From: Ruminococcaceae bacterium AM07-15
GTDB lineage: Bacteria > Bacillota > Clostridia > Oscillospirales > Butyricicoccaceae
Direction: 5' to 3'
Length of the DNA: 64,000 nucleotides
Assembly: GCA_003477405.1 (NCBI GenBank)
Contig: QUDE01000014.1
Span: 23,975-87,974, forward strand
Positions 35,334 through 44,921 of the stretch are shown piece by piece. The notes under the pieces are model-generated. The model had not been told where the DNA came from, did not search any database, and worked only from the letters and a program-made list of their open reading frames with translations. Both the position numbers and the translations under genes were made by a program. Within the stretch, counting starts at the first letter, position 1, and every line of letters begins with the position of its first letter.

Positions 35334-36416
35334 TTGACATTTTCCGAAAAAGCCGACGCTTTTTGGCAATGGTTCGTGGAAAACGAACCGGTTCTTGCCC
35401 AAATGGCCGACCATCCTGCCCTTTATGATCCCCAGCAAGTGATCGCTTTTGTGGATCAGGGGGTATCCCTGTTGTCCTCCCAGTTGCAATATACCATGGG
35501 CGGCCATCGGGAATTCACCTTTGCCGCCGAAGGAAAAGAGTCTCTCTTTTACCTTCTGCCCTACCTGGTCAGCCGCAAGCCAGCTGCTTTGGACAGCTGG
35601 ACTTTTCGTCCCTTGCTGCCGGGGCAGGGCAGCACTCCTTTCGATTTTTCCATGTTTGATCTTTGCTTTTCCAGCGGCGAGGTGCTGATCGACATGGGTC
35701 TTGAGCCCTCCACCGGCACCTTCCGCCTGTCCTTTTACCATCCCCAGCTGTGTTCTTTGGAACAGCCCAGCAGCCTGACAGCCTTTTACCAGCTGCTGGA
35801 TCTGACCCTGGGAGAAAGCATGAGCCATATCTATATTTCAGAAGCACAGCCCCTTTCCCAACCGGAAGAGGGAATGTTTCCCCTCACCGATTTGAAAGGC
35901 CGGCTGCTGGAGGCCATGGAAGCCTTGGGCCTACCCCAGATCCAGCGTCCGGATGAGCAATATGTCCCCTATGGTTTTCATCCTCAGGAAAGCCCGTTGC
36001 CCCGCTTTGATGTGATCCAGGGCTCCACCTGCTACACCGGTCTGATCAATGACTATTATGCCGGACGGACGGAAAACCTGGAAGGCCTGGGAGAGTACGG
36101 AGCCAGTGCCTGTTTTCTCACCTTTGCCCCGGAAGAATATCTGGGCACAGAAGAAGCCGACGCCATACGCTATCAGTTGGAACAGCAGATCCAACAGGCG
36201 CTGGGCCCCCGGGGAAGCGGCCAGGAAAAAGGCATTGTTCTGGGTGGCGCCACCGGCACAGAGCATTGTTACATCGACTTGCTCCTGTATCATCCCCCTG
36301 CTTTGGATGGCTGCCTCCGCCCTCTTCTTCTGGACTCCTCCTACAACTTTTCCTTTTCCGATTTTCGTCTGCTGGCCCCTGTGCTTCCCATCTCCCTTCC
36401 CTCGCGGCTCAGCTAA
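35334..36416 (+). CDS. Hypothetical soluble protein
   Basis: A 360-residue protein that I do not recognise. It has no signal peptide or membrane segment and is rich in Leu, Phe, Pro and acidic residues. The start is a TTG at 35334 with a GAGG site about 9 nt upstream. It lies behind the stalk-domain gene without an intervening terminator and ends in a good terminator, so it is probably the second gene of that operon. Confidence 0.8.
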   Translation: MTFSEKADAFWQWFVENEPVLAQMADHPALYDPQQVIAFVDQGVSLLSSQLQYTMGGHREFTFAAEGKESLFYLLPYLVSRKPAALDSWTFRPLLPGQGSTPFDFSMFDLCFSSGEVLIDMGLEPSTGTFRLSFYHPQLCSLEQPSSLTAFYQLLDLTLGESMSHIYISEAQPLSQPEEGMFPLTDLKGRLLEAMEALGLPQIQRPDEQYVPYGFHPQESPLPRFDVIQGSTCYTGLINDYYAGRTENLEGLGEYGASACFLTFAPEEYLGTEEADAIRYQLEQQIQQALGPRGSGQEKGIVLGGATGTEHCYIDLLLYHPPALDGCLRPLLLDSSYNFSFSDFRLLAPVLPISLPSRLS

Positions 36417-36455
36417 AAAAGCTCTGCAAGCCTTACGGCCTGCAGAGCTTCTTCT
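36413..36455 (+). terminator. Terminator of the stalk-domain operon
   Basis: AAGCTCTGCA/TGCAGAGCTT stem followed by CTTCTTTTC, directly after the stop. Confidence 0.8.
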
Positions 36456-36470
36456 TTTCTCCAGGGAGAA

Positions 36471-36510
36471 ACAAAAAACAAGGAGCGGAAATGTTCCGCT
36501 CCTTGTACTT
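36471..36510 (-). terminator. ftsZ terminator
   Basis: Perfect 13-bp stem ACAAGGAGCGGAA/TTCCGCTCCTTGT with a 3-nt loop; on the minus strand TTTTTTG follows. It closes the dcw cluster. Confidence 0.9.
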
Positions 36511-36553
36511 ATTCGCTATATTATATGGAAAATCCAGCCTGCAAAACAGCTTT

Positions 36554-37741
36554 TTAGAAGCTCCGATGCTGCTTGTTGAAGATGCTGAGGATCTCTTCAA
36601 AAGCCCGGTCCTTCTCTTCCTTGCTGGTGGCCGCCCGGCCTTCTTCCTCGTTCTGTGCAGCCTGAGGCTCCTGGGAAGCTTGTCCGTCTCCCTGTTCTGC
36701 GGGCTGCGCCGCCTGAGGTTGAGCCTGGGCCTGAGGAGCTGCTTCCTGAGAAGGCGCTGCCTTAGGCTCCTTGGGCATGGCCGGTTTGTCGTCAAAGCCA
36801 GTGGCGATGACGGTGATCTTCACTTCATCTTCCAGATTCTCATCAATGGCCGCACCGAAGATGATATGGGCTTCCGGATGGGCAGAGGTCTGCACCATGG
36901 CCGCAGCCTGCTCCACTTCCTCCAGGCCGATATCGGGAGAACCGGTGATGTTCAGGATAACGCCCCGGGCCCCGGCGATGGAAGTCTCCAGCAGCGGGCT
37001 CTGGATGGCCATCTTGGCGGCCTCTTCGGCCTTGTCCTTACCGGAAGCGCGGCCCATACCCATGTGGGCATAGCCGGCATTGCGCATGATGGTGGACACA
37101 TCGGCGAAGTCCAGGTTGATCAGGCCAGGCACTGTAATCAGTTCACTGATGCTCTGCACCGCCTGGAGCAGCACGCTGTCGGCCACTTCAAAGGCGTTCT
37201 GCAATGTGATCTTCTGTTCGCTCACATATTTCAGCCGCTCATTGGGAATGGTGACCAGAGCGTCCACTTCTTCCTTCAGCTGCATGATACCGGCGGTAGC
37301 CTGATCGGTGCGCTTCTTGCCCTCAAAGGCAAAGGGGCGGGTGACGATACCCACTGTCAGGATGCCCATTTCCTTGGCGATCTGGGCGATGATGGGAGCG
37401 GCGCCGGTGCCGGTACCACCGCCCATACCGGCGGTGATAAAGACCATGTTGGAGCTCTCCAGCACCTTTTTCAGTTCTTCGGCGCTTTCCTCCGCAGCCT
37501 TCCGGCCGATCTCCGGATTGGAGCCGGCGCCCAGGCCCTTGGTGAGCTTTTCGCCCACGGCCATCTTGATGGTGGCCGCCGAATAGTTCAGAGCCTGCTT
37601 GTCCGTATTGACGGCGATAAAGTCCACGCCCCGGATACCGCTGGAAATCATGCGGTTGACGGCGTTGCCGCCGCCGCCGCCCACGCCTACTACTTTAATA
37701 TTTACATTATTCTCTGTTCCTGCATCAAACGAAAAGCCCAT
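36554..37741 (-). CDS. ftsZ: Cell division protein FtsZ
   Basis: Tubulin-like GTPase (395 residues) that forms the division ring. Seen: GTP-binding GGGTGTG at residues 107-113, the T7 loop [11 protein letters not shown], and a Pro/Gln/Ala-rich linker ending in a C-terminal conserved peptide ([13 protein letters not shown]). The ATG at 37741 is chosen because GGAGG is 5-6 nt upstream; an upstream in-frame GTG has no ribosome-binding site. Last gene of the dcw cluster; no ftsA is next to it. Confidence 0.98.
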   Translation of the reverse strand: MGFSFDAGTENNVNIKVVGVGGGGGNAVNRMISSGIRGVDFIAVNTDKQALNYSAATIKMAVGEKLTKGLGAGSNPEIGRKAAEESAEELKKVLESSNMVFITAGMGGGTGTGAAPIIAQIAKEMGILTVGIVTRPFAFEGKKRTDQATAGIMQLKEEVDALVTIPNERLKYVSEQKITLQNAFEVADSVLLQAVQSISELITVPGLINLDFADVSTIMRNAGYAHMGMGRASGKDKAEEAAKMAIQSPLLETSIAGARGVILNITGSPDIGLEEVEQAAAMVQTSAHPEAHIIFGAAIDENLEDEVKITVIATGFDDKPAMPKEPKAAPSQEAAPQAQAQPQAAQPAEQGDGQASQEPQAAQNEEEGRAATSKEEKDRAFEEILSIFNKQHRSF

Positions 37742-37805
37742 AACTGCCTCCACCTTGCTCACAATGTATTTTTTCCTTAAAAACGCTTCTGTCCCCCAAT
37801 GCGGA

Positions 37806-38582
37806 TCATTGCGGACGGAAACGAGCGGTCTGGGGATCGGTGAGATCGATCACACCGGTGTCCGTGCTTCCCAACCGTTCCACCACTTGATTGAGGAAAC
37901 TGATTTTCTTCTCCAGCTCCTCCACCGTTCCCAATTCCACCACAAAGCGTTCTGTATACTGCAATCGAATTTCGAACAGTTTCGTCATGTCGATTCCCAT
38001 AATTTCTTTCAGTATACCACTATTTTCTGCGGTATTCAATATGGTTGACAGGGCTTTTCCCTGCTCTTGCTGGGAAAAATCCAAATATTCGCCCACTTGG
38101 GGGTCTTCCAGCTCAAGCCCTGTGACCAAACAATACCCCGCTGTCTGCTCTTGTGAAATTTCTTCCAATATTTTTCCTTTTTTATCCACAAGCCAATATC
38201 GGTTTTCAAAAGAGACCACAGCCGATGGCACACAGTCCTGCAAAACGATCTCCACCGTATCGGGGAACTTCCGCCGGATGGAAACGGTGTCCAGATACGG
38301 CCGATCCCGAAAGATCCGGTTGGTGATGGCCACCTTGTTGAGGAAAAACAAATTTTCCCCTTCTGCAATCCCGGCGGCCTCCAGCACTTCCTCTGAGCTA
38401 TACCGGCTTTCACCGGATACCGTGACTCGTTTGACCTTGAAAAACACCGTCACCGCCGCCAGAATGGCGGCGCAGATCAACACCAGACACAGCAGGCTGA
38501 TCAATATTCCCGGACCCCGCCTGCGCCGCCGCCGTTTTTTCGGCCTTGGCCCAGGAGGGGCACTGCTTTTTTTCTTCTTCAT
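37806..38582 (-). CDS. divIB: Cell division protein DivIB/FtsQ
   Basis: Bitopic division protein of 258 residues. Seen: a basic cytoplasmic tail with [11 protein letters not shown], one membrane helix at about 26-48, a POTRA domain ([25 protein letters not shown]), and the FtsQ beta domain. Located between murA and ftsZ, as in Clostridia and Bacillus. It links the divisome and wall synthesis. Confidence 0.93.
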   Translation of the reverse strand: MKKKKSSAPPGPRPKKRRRRRRGPGILISLLCLVLICAAILAAVTVFFKVKRVTVSGESRYSSEEVLEAAGIAEGENLFFLNKVAITNRIFRDRPYLDTVSIRRKFPDTVEIVLQDCVPSAVVSFENRYWLVDKKGKILEEISQEQTAGYCLVTGLELEDPQVGEYLDFSQQEQGKALSTILNTAENSGILKEIMGIDMTKLFEIRLQYTERFVVELGTVEELEKKISFLNQVVERLGSTDTGVIDLTDPQTARFRPQ

Positions 38583-38597
38583 ACTTCCACCACCGGT

Positions 38598-39854
38598 CTA
38601 TTCCTCCCGACGGATACAGGCTCCCAGCTGAGCATATGCCTTTTCGATCTTCTCATATCCCCTGTCGATGTGGTCGATTTCGCTGATGCTGGTCTCCCCC
38701 TGCGCAGCCAGACCGGCCACCACCATGGCGGCGCCGCCCCGCAGATCGGTGGCCTTGACAGCGCTTCCCGTCAAATGGTCCACTCCACGCACCAGAGCCA
38801 ATCTTCCTTCCACCTGAATATCCGCCCCCATGCGCATCAGTTCGGCACAGTGGCGATAGCGGTTTTCAAAGATATTCTCGGTAAACACCGTGGTGCCCTG
38901 GGCCAGACACATGGCCGCCATCAAAGGCGACTGGGCGTCTGTGGGAAAACCCGGATACGGCATGGTGCGCACCGGTCCCACGCTGCGCAGCCGCTTCGGC
39001 GCCTGAATGGTCACCCGATCGGCCCCCACCTGGAGTGCGCAGCCGCTCTCCTCCAGCAGCTGGGTCACAGAGGCAAAATAGGAGGGCTCGGTGTCCTCCA
39101 CCGTGATCTTCCCACCAGCGGCAGCACAAGCGCACAAATATGTGGCTGACTCGATCCGATCGGCGATCACCCGATGCTGGGTGTTCTTTTTCAAAGCGAT
39201 TTGTCCACCGATCCGCACATCGTGGTGGCCTGCGCCGGAAACAGAGGCGCCGATCCCCTGGAGAAATTGCTGCAGATCCCAGATCTCCGGTTCCCGGGCC
39301 GCATTGACAATGCGGGTGACCCCAGGACAGGCGGTGGCAAACAGCATGATGTTTTCTGTGGCCCCTACACTGGGCAAAGAAAGGGTGATATCGCACCCTT
39401 GCGGCTTTTCACACCAGGCGGTGATCTGCCCGCCCTCCTCCTGAATGGCTACCCCCAGCTTCCGCAAAGCGGCCAGGTGCAGATCGATGGGCCGGGGCCC
39501 CAACTCACAGCCGCCGGGAAAGGTCATGCGGGCCTTGCCGCACCGGGCCAGGATCGGCCCCAGAAAGATCACCGAAGAACGCATTTCCCTCATGAGATGA
39601 TCGGGAATATCCCACCGGTCCATGGGTGCGGAGTCCACCGTCACCGTGTGGCCCTCCTGGCTGACCCGACAGCCCAGATGACGCAGAATGGCAATGGCCG
39701 AATGCACATCCCGCAGATCGGGACAATTATGTATGATGCTTTCACCGCCGCTGATGATGGTAGCGGCCAGAATGGGCAGTACGCTGTTTTTGGCGCCTCC
39801 GGCCCGAACCGACCCTTCCAGCGGCCGGCCTCCTTCAATGATAAGCCTGCTCAT
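38598..39854 (-). CDS. murA: UDP-N-acetylglucosamine 1-carboxyvinyltransferase
   Basis: First committed enzyme of peptidoglycan synthesis (418 residues), which adds enolpyruvate to UDP-GlcNAc. Seen: KNSVLPILAA near residue 22, catalytic Cys116 in FPGGCELGPRPIDLH (the fosfomycin target), and GATENIML. The ATG at 39854 follows AGGAGG. The Cys is intact, so fosfomycin sensitivity is expected from this copy. Confidence 0.97.
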   Translation of the reverse strand: MSRLIIEGGRPLEGSVRAGGAKNSVLPILAATIISGGESIIHNCPDLRDVHSAIAILRHLGCRVSQEGHTVTVDSAPMDRWDIPDHLMREMRSSVIFLGPILARCGKARMTFPGGCELGPRPIDLHLAALRKLGVAIQEEGGQITAWCEKPQGCDITLSLPSVGATENIMLFATACPGVTRIVNAAREPEIWDLQQFLQGIGASVSGAGHHDVRIGGQIALKKNTQHRVIADRIESATYLCACAAAGGKITVEDTEPSYFASVTQLLEESGCALQVGADRVTIQAPKRLRSVGPVRTMPYPGFPTDAQSPLMAAMCLAQGTTVFTENIFENRYRHCAELMRMGADIQVEGRLALVRGVDHLTGSAVKATDLRGGAAMVVAGLAAQGETSISEIDHIDRGYEKIEKAYAQLGACIRREE

Positions 39855-39962
39855 AGTATTTCCTCCTGTGGACGATCCGCCCGCGCCCGCGCCTGCCGTC
39901 AAAGGGCAAAGGGGGCGTATGTTGTTACCCCATACTATGCCGGCTCGTCGGTGGTTGTTCTG

Positions 39963-41087
39963 TTACACTCCAGCCACTGCGCGGATCTGCTGATAGATCC
40001 GGTCGGCCGCATCGGTTTTCGCCATTTCCTTGGCTCTGCGGCCCATTTCGGCCAACTTGTCCGGCTGGGACAGGAGCTGGCAAGCGGTTTCATAGAGCTT
40101 GTCGCCGGTGGTCTCCTGCTCCAGCAGCACCACCGCGGCCCCTCTCTTTTCCAGCACTCTGGCGTTTTTCTCCTGGTGATTGTCGGCCACATAGGGAGAA
40201 GGAACGATGATGGAAGGTTTCCCGGCGGCACAGATCTCCGCCAAAGTGGAGGCTCCCGCCCGGCAGATCACCAGATCGGCTTCGCAGAGCACCTGGTCCA
40301 TATCAAAAATGTATTCCCGCAAATCGATGTTTTTGGCCTCGTCCAGCCGGACTCCCATCTTCTCGATGGTCTCCGGCATCCACTGATAATTGTTCCGCCC
40401 AGCGCCGTGGATCAGGCAGAATTTTTTCTCCTGAGCACACAGCTGAATGCATCGGCTCATCTTCTGATTCATATAGTAAGCGCCCACGCTGCCCCAGAAG
40501 GAAACCACCAGCGGCCCCTTCTCTCCGGGGAACAACCGCTCTTTCAGGCCGTTGGGCCGGGCCGCCAGAATCTCCTGCCGCACCGGACTGCCGGTGAGCA
40601 CCACTTTTTTAGCCCCTTTCAGATAGGGTTCGGTTTCCGGGAAGCTGGTGAAAACGCAGTCGGCCTTCCGGCTCATCCGCTTGACCACCATCCCCGGTGT
40701 GGCATTGACCTCCAGCATGGCGCAGGGCACCTTCCGGCGCACGGCCGCCCGCACAGCGGGATAGCTGGCATAGCCTCCGGTGCCCAACACCAGATCGGGG
40801 GCAAATTCCTTGAGAATCTCTTCGGCCCGCCGGCTGGCTTTGGCCGCTTTTTTCAGCGCCTCCACATTCTGTTTCAGTCCCTTGGGGGACAGTTTCCGGG
40901 AAAGCCCTGCCAGGGGGAAAGTATAAAGGGGATAGCCGGCCCGCTTGACCAGCCGCTCTTCAATAGCGCCCTGAGCCCCGGCAAAACGGATATCCGCCGA
41001 GGGGTCCTGCTGGCGGATATATCCCGCCACAGCCAGAGCGGGATTCACATGGCCCGCTGTGCCGCCTCCTGTAAAAAGGATCTTCAT
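39963..41087 (-). CDS. murG: Lipid II synthase MurG
   Basis: Membrane-associated glycosyltransferase (374 residues) that adds GlcNAc to lipid I. Seen: N-terminal GGGTAGHVNPALAVA, the GTGGYASYP loop, and the C-terminal donor-site motif CRAGASTLAEICAAGKPSIIVP. The GS.GA loop reads SFWGSVGA, which is atypical (usually GGSQGA). Located between the FtsW gene and murA. Confidence 0.96.
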   Translation of the reverse strand: MKILFTGGGTAGHVNPALAVAGYIRQQDPSADIRFAGAQGAIEERLVKRAGYPLYTFPLAGLSRKLSPKGLKQNVEALKKAAKASRRAEEILKEFAPDLVLGTGGYASYPAVRAAVRRKVPCAMLEVNATPGMVVKRMSRKADCVFTSFPETEPYLKGAKKVVLTGSPVRQEILAARPNGLKERLFPGEKGPLVVSFWGSVGAYYMNQKMSRCIQLCAQEKKFCLIHGAGRNNYQWMPETIEKMGVRLDEAKNIDLREYIFDMDQVLCEADLVICRAGASTLAEICAAGKPSIIVPSPYVADNHQEKNARVLEKRGAAVVLLEQETTGDKLYETACQLLSQPDKLAEMGRRAKEMAKTDAADRIYQQIRAVAGV

Positions 41088-41129
41088 GGCTCTGTTCGCT
41101 CCATTCTCTTCTTTGTTTGTGTGATGCTG

Positions 41130-42275
41130 TTATCCCTGCTCCGGGGCCGGAATCCTTCGGGACACCGACAAAATAACCCCCACTTCCGCCAGGAGCATCA
41201 TCAGTGAAGTGCCGCCATAGCTGAAGAAGGGCAGAGCGGCGCCGGTAACCGGCAAAAGACCGGTGACAACGCCCATATTGAAAATGGTCTGGATGGCAAT
41301 CTGGGTGGTGATCCCCGCCACCAGCAGGCTTCCGAACCGATCGGGAGCCCGCAGGGCGATCTGATACCCCCGCAGGATCAAAGCAGCAAAGACGATCATG
41401 ATGAGGATGGCCCCCACCATGCCCAGCTCTTCGCAGATCACAGCAAAAATAAAGTCATTGGCCGGTTCCGGCAAAAACAGATGCTTCTGCCGCCCCTGCC
41501 CCAGCCCCAGGCCCCACACGCCGCCGGAGCCCACGGCCATCAGGGACTGAGCGCCCTGCCAGCCCTTGCCCCGGAAATCACTGAAGGGGTCCAGCCACAC
41601 TTTGACACGGGTCATAGCATGGGGAAGCAAGAAAATCAGCCCCACAACGCCGCCCACACCGCAGGCCGCCATGCTGATCAGCCAGGCCAGGTTGGCGCCG
41701 CCCAAAAAGACCATCACCATGCCGGTGGCGCCGATGATAACGGTGGCCGACAGATGGGGTTCAAAATAGAGCAGCGCCGCAATGAGCACGATGATGGACA
41801 CAAAGGGCAGAATGCCGTACCGGAAGGTGCGCATTTTCTTTGGCCCCCACACGGTGATCATGCTGGCAAAACACAATATGACGGAAAACTTGGCGATTTC
41901 CGAAGGCTGAAACTCCACGCCGATCTTCAGCCAACGCTGGGCGTCATTGTGCTCTACACCCACAAAAATAACGGCCACCAAAAGCAGAACCGAAACCACC
42001 ATGGAAGGGATGGCCAGATAATGCAGCTTTCGGTAATCCAGACAAAAGGCCACCGCCAGCATACAGACAATGCCGGCCAGGGCGAACATTCCCTGACGCT
42101 TGAAATAAAAGGCGCCGTCACCGGACTGGGTGCTGTTGATGGCATCCACATAGCTTGCGGAAAACAGGGTAATCAAGCCGATGCTCAAAAGCAATATGGT
42201 AAGGATCAAAAAGGGCAGATCGATGCTCTGACGCTTCTTGCTCCGTTTGCGGATGGGTTTCGAGCCCAATTCCAC
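41130..42275 (-). CDS. ftsW: FtsW/SpoVE-type SEDS glycosyltransferase
   Basis: Polytopic membrane peptidoglycan polymerase (about 381 residues, roughly 10 hydrophobic helices). Seen: RWLKIGVEFQPSEIAKF, FEPHLSATVIIG, QSLMAVGSGGVWGLGLGQGRQK and the C-terminal PFFSYGGTSLM signature. The GTG at 42275 is the first standard start but has no ribosome-binding site; the only GGAGG upstream points to an in-frame ATT at 42296. It may serve as FtsW, SpoVE or both, as it is the SEDS gene of the dcw cluster. Confidence 0.93.
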   Translation of the reverse strand: MELGSKPIRKRSKKRQSIDLPFLILTILLLSIGLITLFSASYVDAINSTQSGDGAFYFKRQGMFALAGIVCMLAVAFCLDYRKLHYLAIPSMVVSVLLLVAVIFVGVEHNDAQRWLKIGVEFQPSEIAKFSVILCFASMITVWGPKKMRTFRYGILPFVSIIVLIAALLYFEPHLSATVIIGATGMVMVFLGGANLAWLISMAACGVGGVVGLIFLLPHAMTRVKVWLDPFSDFRGKGWQGAQSLMAVGSGGVWGLGLGQGRQKHLFLPEPANDFIFAVICEELGMVGAILIMIVFAALILRGYQIALRAPDRFGSLLVAGITTQIAIQTIFNMGVVTGLLPVTGAALPFFSYGGTSLMMLLAEVGVILSVSRRIPAPEQG

Positions 42276-42326
42276 GCTGGCCGCTAGGGTTTTAATGGGG
42301 ATGCACCTCCAAAGGTCCGGCGGACA

Positions 42327-43313
42327 TCAGGCCAGAAACGGCCCGATGCCCAAATAAGAAACGATGCACATCACCAAGGTGATGGCGGTAAATACAAAGA
42401 CGATCTTCTTTTCGCTCCAGCCGCACATCTCGAAGTGATGGTGCAGCGGGGCCATTTTAAAGATCCGCTTGCCATGGGTCATTTTGAAATAGGTCACCTG
42501 GATAATATCGGACAAGGTTTCAGCGATATAGATGATACCCACCGGCACCAGGATCAGCGGCAGATCACAGGCGAAAGCCATGCCGCACACAGCGCCGCCC
42601 AAAAACAGCGAACCGGTGTCTCCCATAAAGACCCGGGCCGGGTTTTTGTTATAGATCAGAAAGCCCAGAAGGGCGCCCAGAAGACCTGCGGAAAAAACGG
42701 CCGAGCTGTCTCCCAGGGCCAGGAACACCCCGGAGAAAAACAGCGCCACCACCGCTGTCACCGAAGCGGCCAGGCCATCGATGCCGTCGGTGAGGTTGAC
42801 GGCATTCACCGCCCCTACGATCACAAAGATGGCGCAGGGCAGATACAAAAACCAGGGCACCTGCCACAGCACATTGACAAAGGGAATGTATACATGACCG
42901 GTAATATATCCCATGGAACGGAGCACTGTGACAAACAGCGCCGCTGCGGCAATCTGAAGCAGCAGTTTCTGCAGGGGTGTCAGGCCCTGGTTCTGCTTCT
43001 TTTTGATCTTGGTATAGTCATCCACCATGCCGATCAGCCCAAAAATCAAAGACAGGGCAAAAATCAGCACAGGCCGGAGATCGGCCGCCGCCCAAATGGC
43101 GGGAAGGCATGCACACAAAGCACCCACCAGCCCGGCGATGAACATGATTCCGCCCATGGTGGGAGTGTATTGCTTATTCATGTGCCAGGTAGGGCCATCC
43201 TCCAGGATCTTCTGTCCGAATTTCAGTTTTTTCAAAAACCGGATCACCGGCGTTCCCAGCACCGCCGTGAGGGCAAATGCCACCACAAAGGCGCAGATCG
43301 CTGCTTTTATCAT
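42327..43313 (-). CDS. mraY: Phospho-N-acetylmuramoyl-pentapeptide transferase
   Basis: Polytopic enzyme (328 residues) that makes lipid I on undecaprenyl phosphate. Seen: TPTMGGIMF, the DDYTKIKKKQNQGL motif with catalytic Asp pair, NAVNLTDGIDGLA, VFMGDTGSLFLGG and PLHHHFE near the C-terminus. All family motifs are intact. It directly follows murE; murF is not between them. Confidence 0.97.
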   Translation of the reverse strand: MIKAAICAFVVAFALTAVLGTPVIRFLKKLKFGQKILEDGPTWHMNKQYTPTMGGIMFIAGLVGALCACLPAIWAAADLRPVLIFALSLIFGLIGMVDDYTKIKKKQNQGLTPLQKLLLQIAAAALFVTVLRSMGYITGHVYIPFVNVLWQVPWFLYLPCAIFVIVGAVNAVNLTDGIDGLAASVTAVVALFFSGVFLALGDSSAVFSAGLLGALLGFLIYNKNPARVFMGDTGSLFLGGAVCGMAFACDLPLILVPVGIIYIAETLSDIIQVTYFKMTHGKRIFKMAPLHHHFEMCGWSEKKIVFVFTAITLVMCIVSYLGIGPFLA

Positions 43314-43436
43314 TCCTCTTCCCCCAATTTGAGCTTATGTCCCAGGCCCGTCCCTTCCCCACAGCATGGGTGTGCGCGCAGCGGCCAGATGGCGCTGCGC
43401 GCAAACGCGGCCTTTCTTATTCTTCCTTGGTTTGCT

Positions 43437-44897
43437 TTACTGTTTTGCTTTGTTCTTTGCGGCAAAATAGGCTGCCACTTCTTCCCGTTCGTCCAGGTGA
43501 TGCTTGACGCCGCAGATCTCCTGATAGGTCTCATGGCCTTTGCCCATGAGCACCACCACATCTCCCGGCTGGGCGTTTTCCAGCGCATAGACAATGGCCG
43601 CCCGCCGGTCATCGATCACCGCCATGGGAGTGGCGATGCCCTTCATCCCAGGCAGGATATCCTCGATGATGGCCCGGGGATCTTCCGTGCGGGGATTATC
43701 CGATGTGACGATGCAGAAGTCGGCCAGCTCCGCTGCGGCTTTGCCCATCAGCGGCCGCTTGGTCTTATCCCGATCGCCGCCGCAGCCAAACAAAGCAATC
43801 ACTCTTCCTTTGGCAAAACCTTTTACCGCTTTGAGGATGTTGACGATGCCGTCAGGAGAGTGGGCATAGTCGATCAAAACGGTGTAATCCGCCGGCACCG
43901 GCACTACCTCGGCCCGGCCCTTGACGCCGTGGGCATGGCGCATGGCCAGGGCAATATCTGCCAGAGAAACCCCCAGCGCCAGGCAGCAGCCAGTAGCGGC
44001 CAAGGCGTTATACACCGAAAACATACCGGGGATTCCCAGAGTGAGCCGGTTGATGGCACCGGTGACCACCGCTTCAAATTCCACTCGATCGCTTTTCAGA
44101 TTGATATTTTTGGCCACCAGATCGGCGTCATCCGATTGGGCCGAATAGGTCTGGAACTGACAGCTGCCCTTTTCCAGGATGTATTTTGATGCGGGATCGT
44201 CCCGGTTGACCACGCCGAAACGGCACATGGAGAACAACCGGCTTTTGGCTTTCAGATATTTTTCCATGGTGCCATGGAAATCCAGATGATCCCGGGAAAG
44301 ATTGGTGAACACTCCCACCTCAAAGGGAATGCCATACACCCGATCCAGCTCCAATGCGTGGGAGGAGACTTCCATCACCACATACTGGCACCCGGCCTGC
44401 TTCATCTCCGAGAGGAGGCGGAATACCTCATAGGACTCCGGCGTTGTGCGCTGGGCTGGCAGTTCCTTCTGGCCGATGTAATTGGCATTGGTGCCCATCA
44501 GTCCCACGGTGGCGCCGGTGCTCTCTTCCAGAATGGCCTTCACCAGCATAGTGGTAGTGGTTTTGCCATTGGTGCCGGTGACGCCGATGACCTTCATCCC
44601 CTGGGCCGGATGTCCGAAGAAATTGTCGCTCATCTGGGCCAGGGCCAGGCGGGAATCCCGCACCAGCACATAGGGCACACTGATCTCCGGCGGCGTTTCG
44701 CAGATGACCAGCGCCGCCCCTTTTTCTGCGGCCTGGGCAATGTATTTATGCCCATCGGTCTGAAAACCCCGAATGGCCACAAAAGCCTCTCCCGGTGCAC
44801 TCTTCCGGGAATCATAGCAGAGTCCCTTTACATCCACCTGCTGGTCACAGGCGTATTTCACCACATCCACATTGCTGAGCAGTTCCATGAGCTTCAT
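43437..44897 (-). CDS. murE: UDP-MurNAc-tripeptide synthetase (meso-DAP-adding) MurE
   Basis: ATP-dependent ligase (486 residues) that adds the third residue of the stem peptide. Seen: ATP loop GVTGTNGKTTTT, the carbamate-lysine/central region YVVMEVSSHALELDRV and FTNLSRDHLDFHGTMEKY, and the C-terminal specificity motif DNPR in SDNPRTEDP, which indicates meso-diaminopimelate. The ATG at 44897 is preferred over the GTG at 44909, which abuts the AAGG site. Followed by a 123-bp gap where murF usually sits. Confidence 0.96.
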   Translation of the reverse strand: MKLMELLSNVDVVKYACDQQVDVKGLCYDSRKSAPGEAFVAIRGFQTDGHKYIAQAAEKGAALVICETPPEISVPYVLVRDSRLALAQMSDNFFGHPAQGMKVIGVTGTNGKTTTTMLVKAILEESTGATVGLMGTNANYIGQKELPAQRTTPESYEVFRLLSEMKQAGCQYVVMEVSSHALELDRVYGIPFEVGVFTNLSRDHLDFHGTMEKYLKAKSRLFSMCRFGVVNRDDPASKYILEKGSCQFQTYSAQSDDADLVAKNINLKSDRVEFEAVVTGAINRLTLGIPGMFSVYNALAATGCCLALGVSLADIALAMRHAHGVKGRAEVVPVPADYTVLIDYAHSPDGIVNILKAVKGFAKGRVIALFGCGGDRDKTKRPLMGKAAAELADFCIVTSDNPRTEDPRAIIEDILPGMKGIATPMAVIDDRRAAIVYALENAQPGDVVVLMGKGHETYQEICGVKHHLDEREEVAAYFAAKNKAKQ

Positions 44898-44921
44898 CTT
44901 GCGTGTCACCTTCCCATTCCA

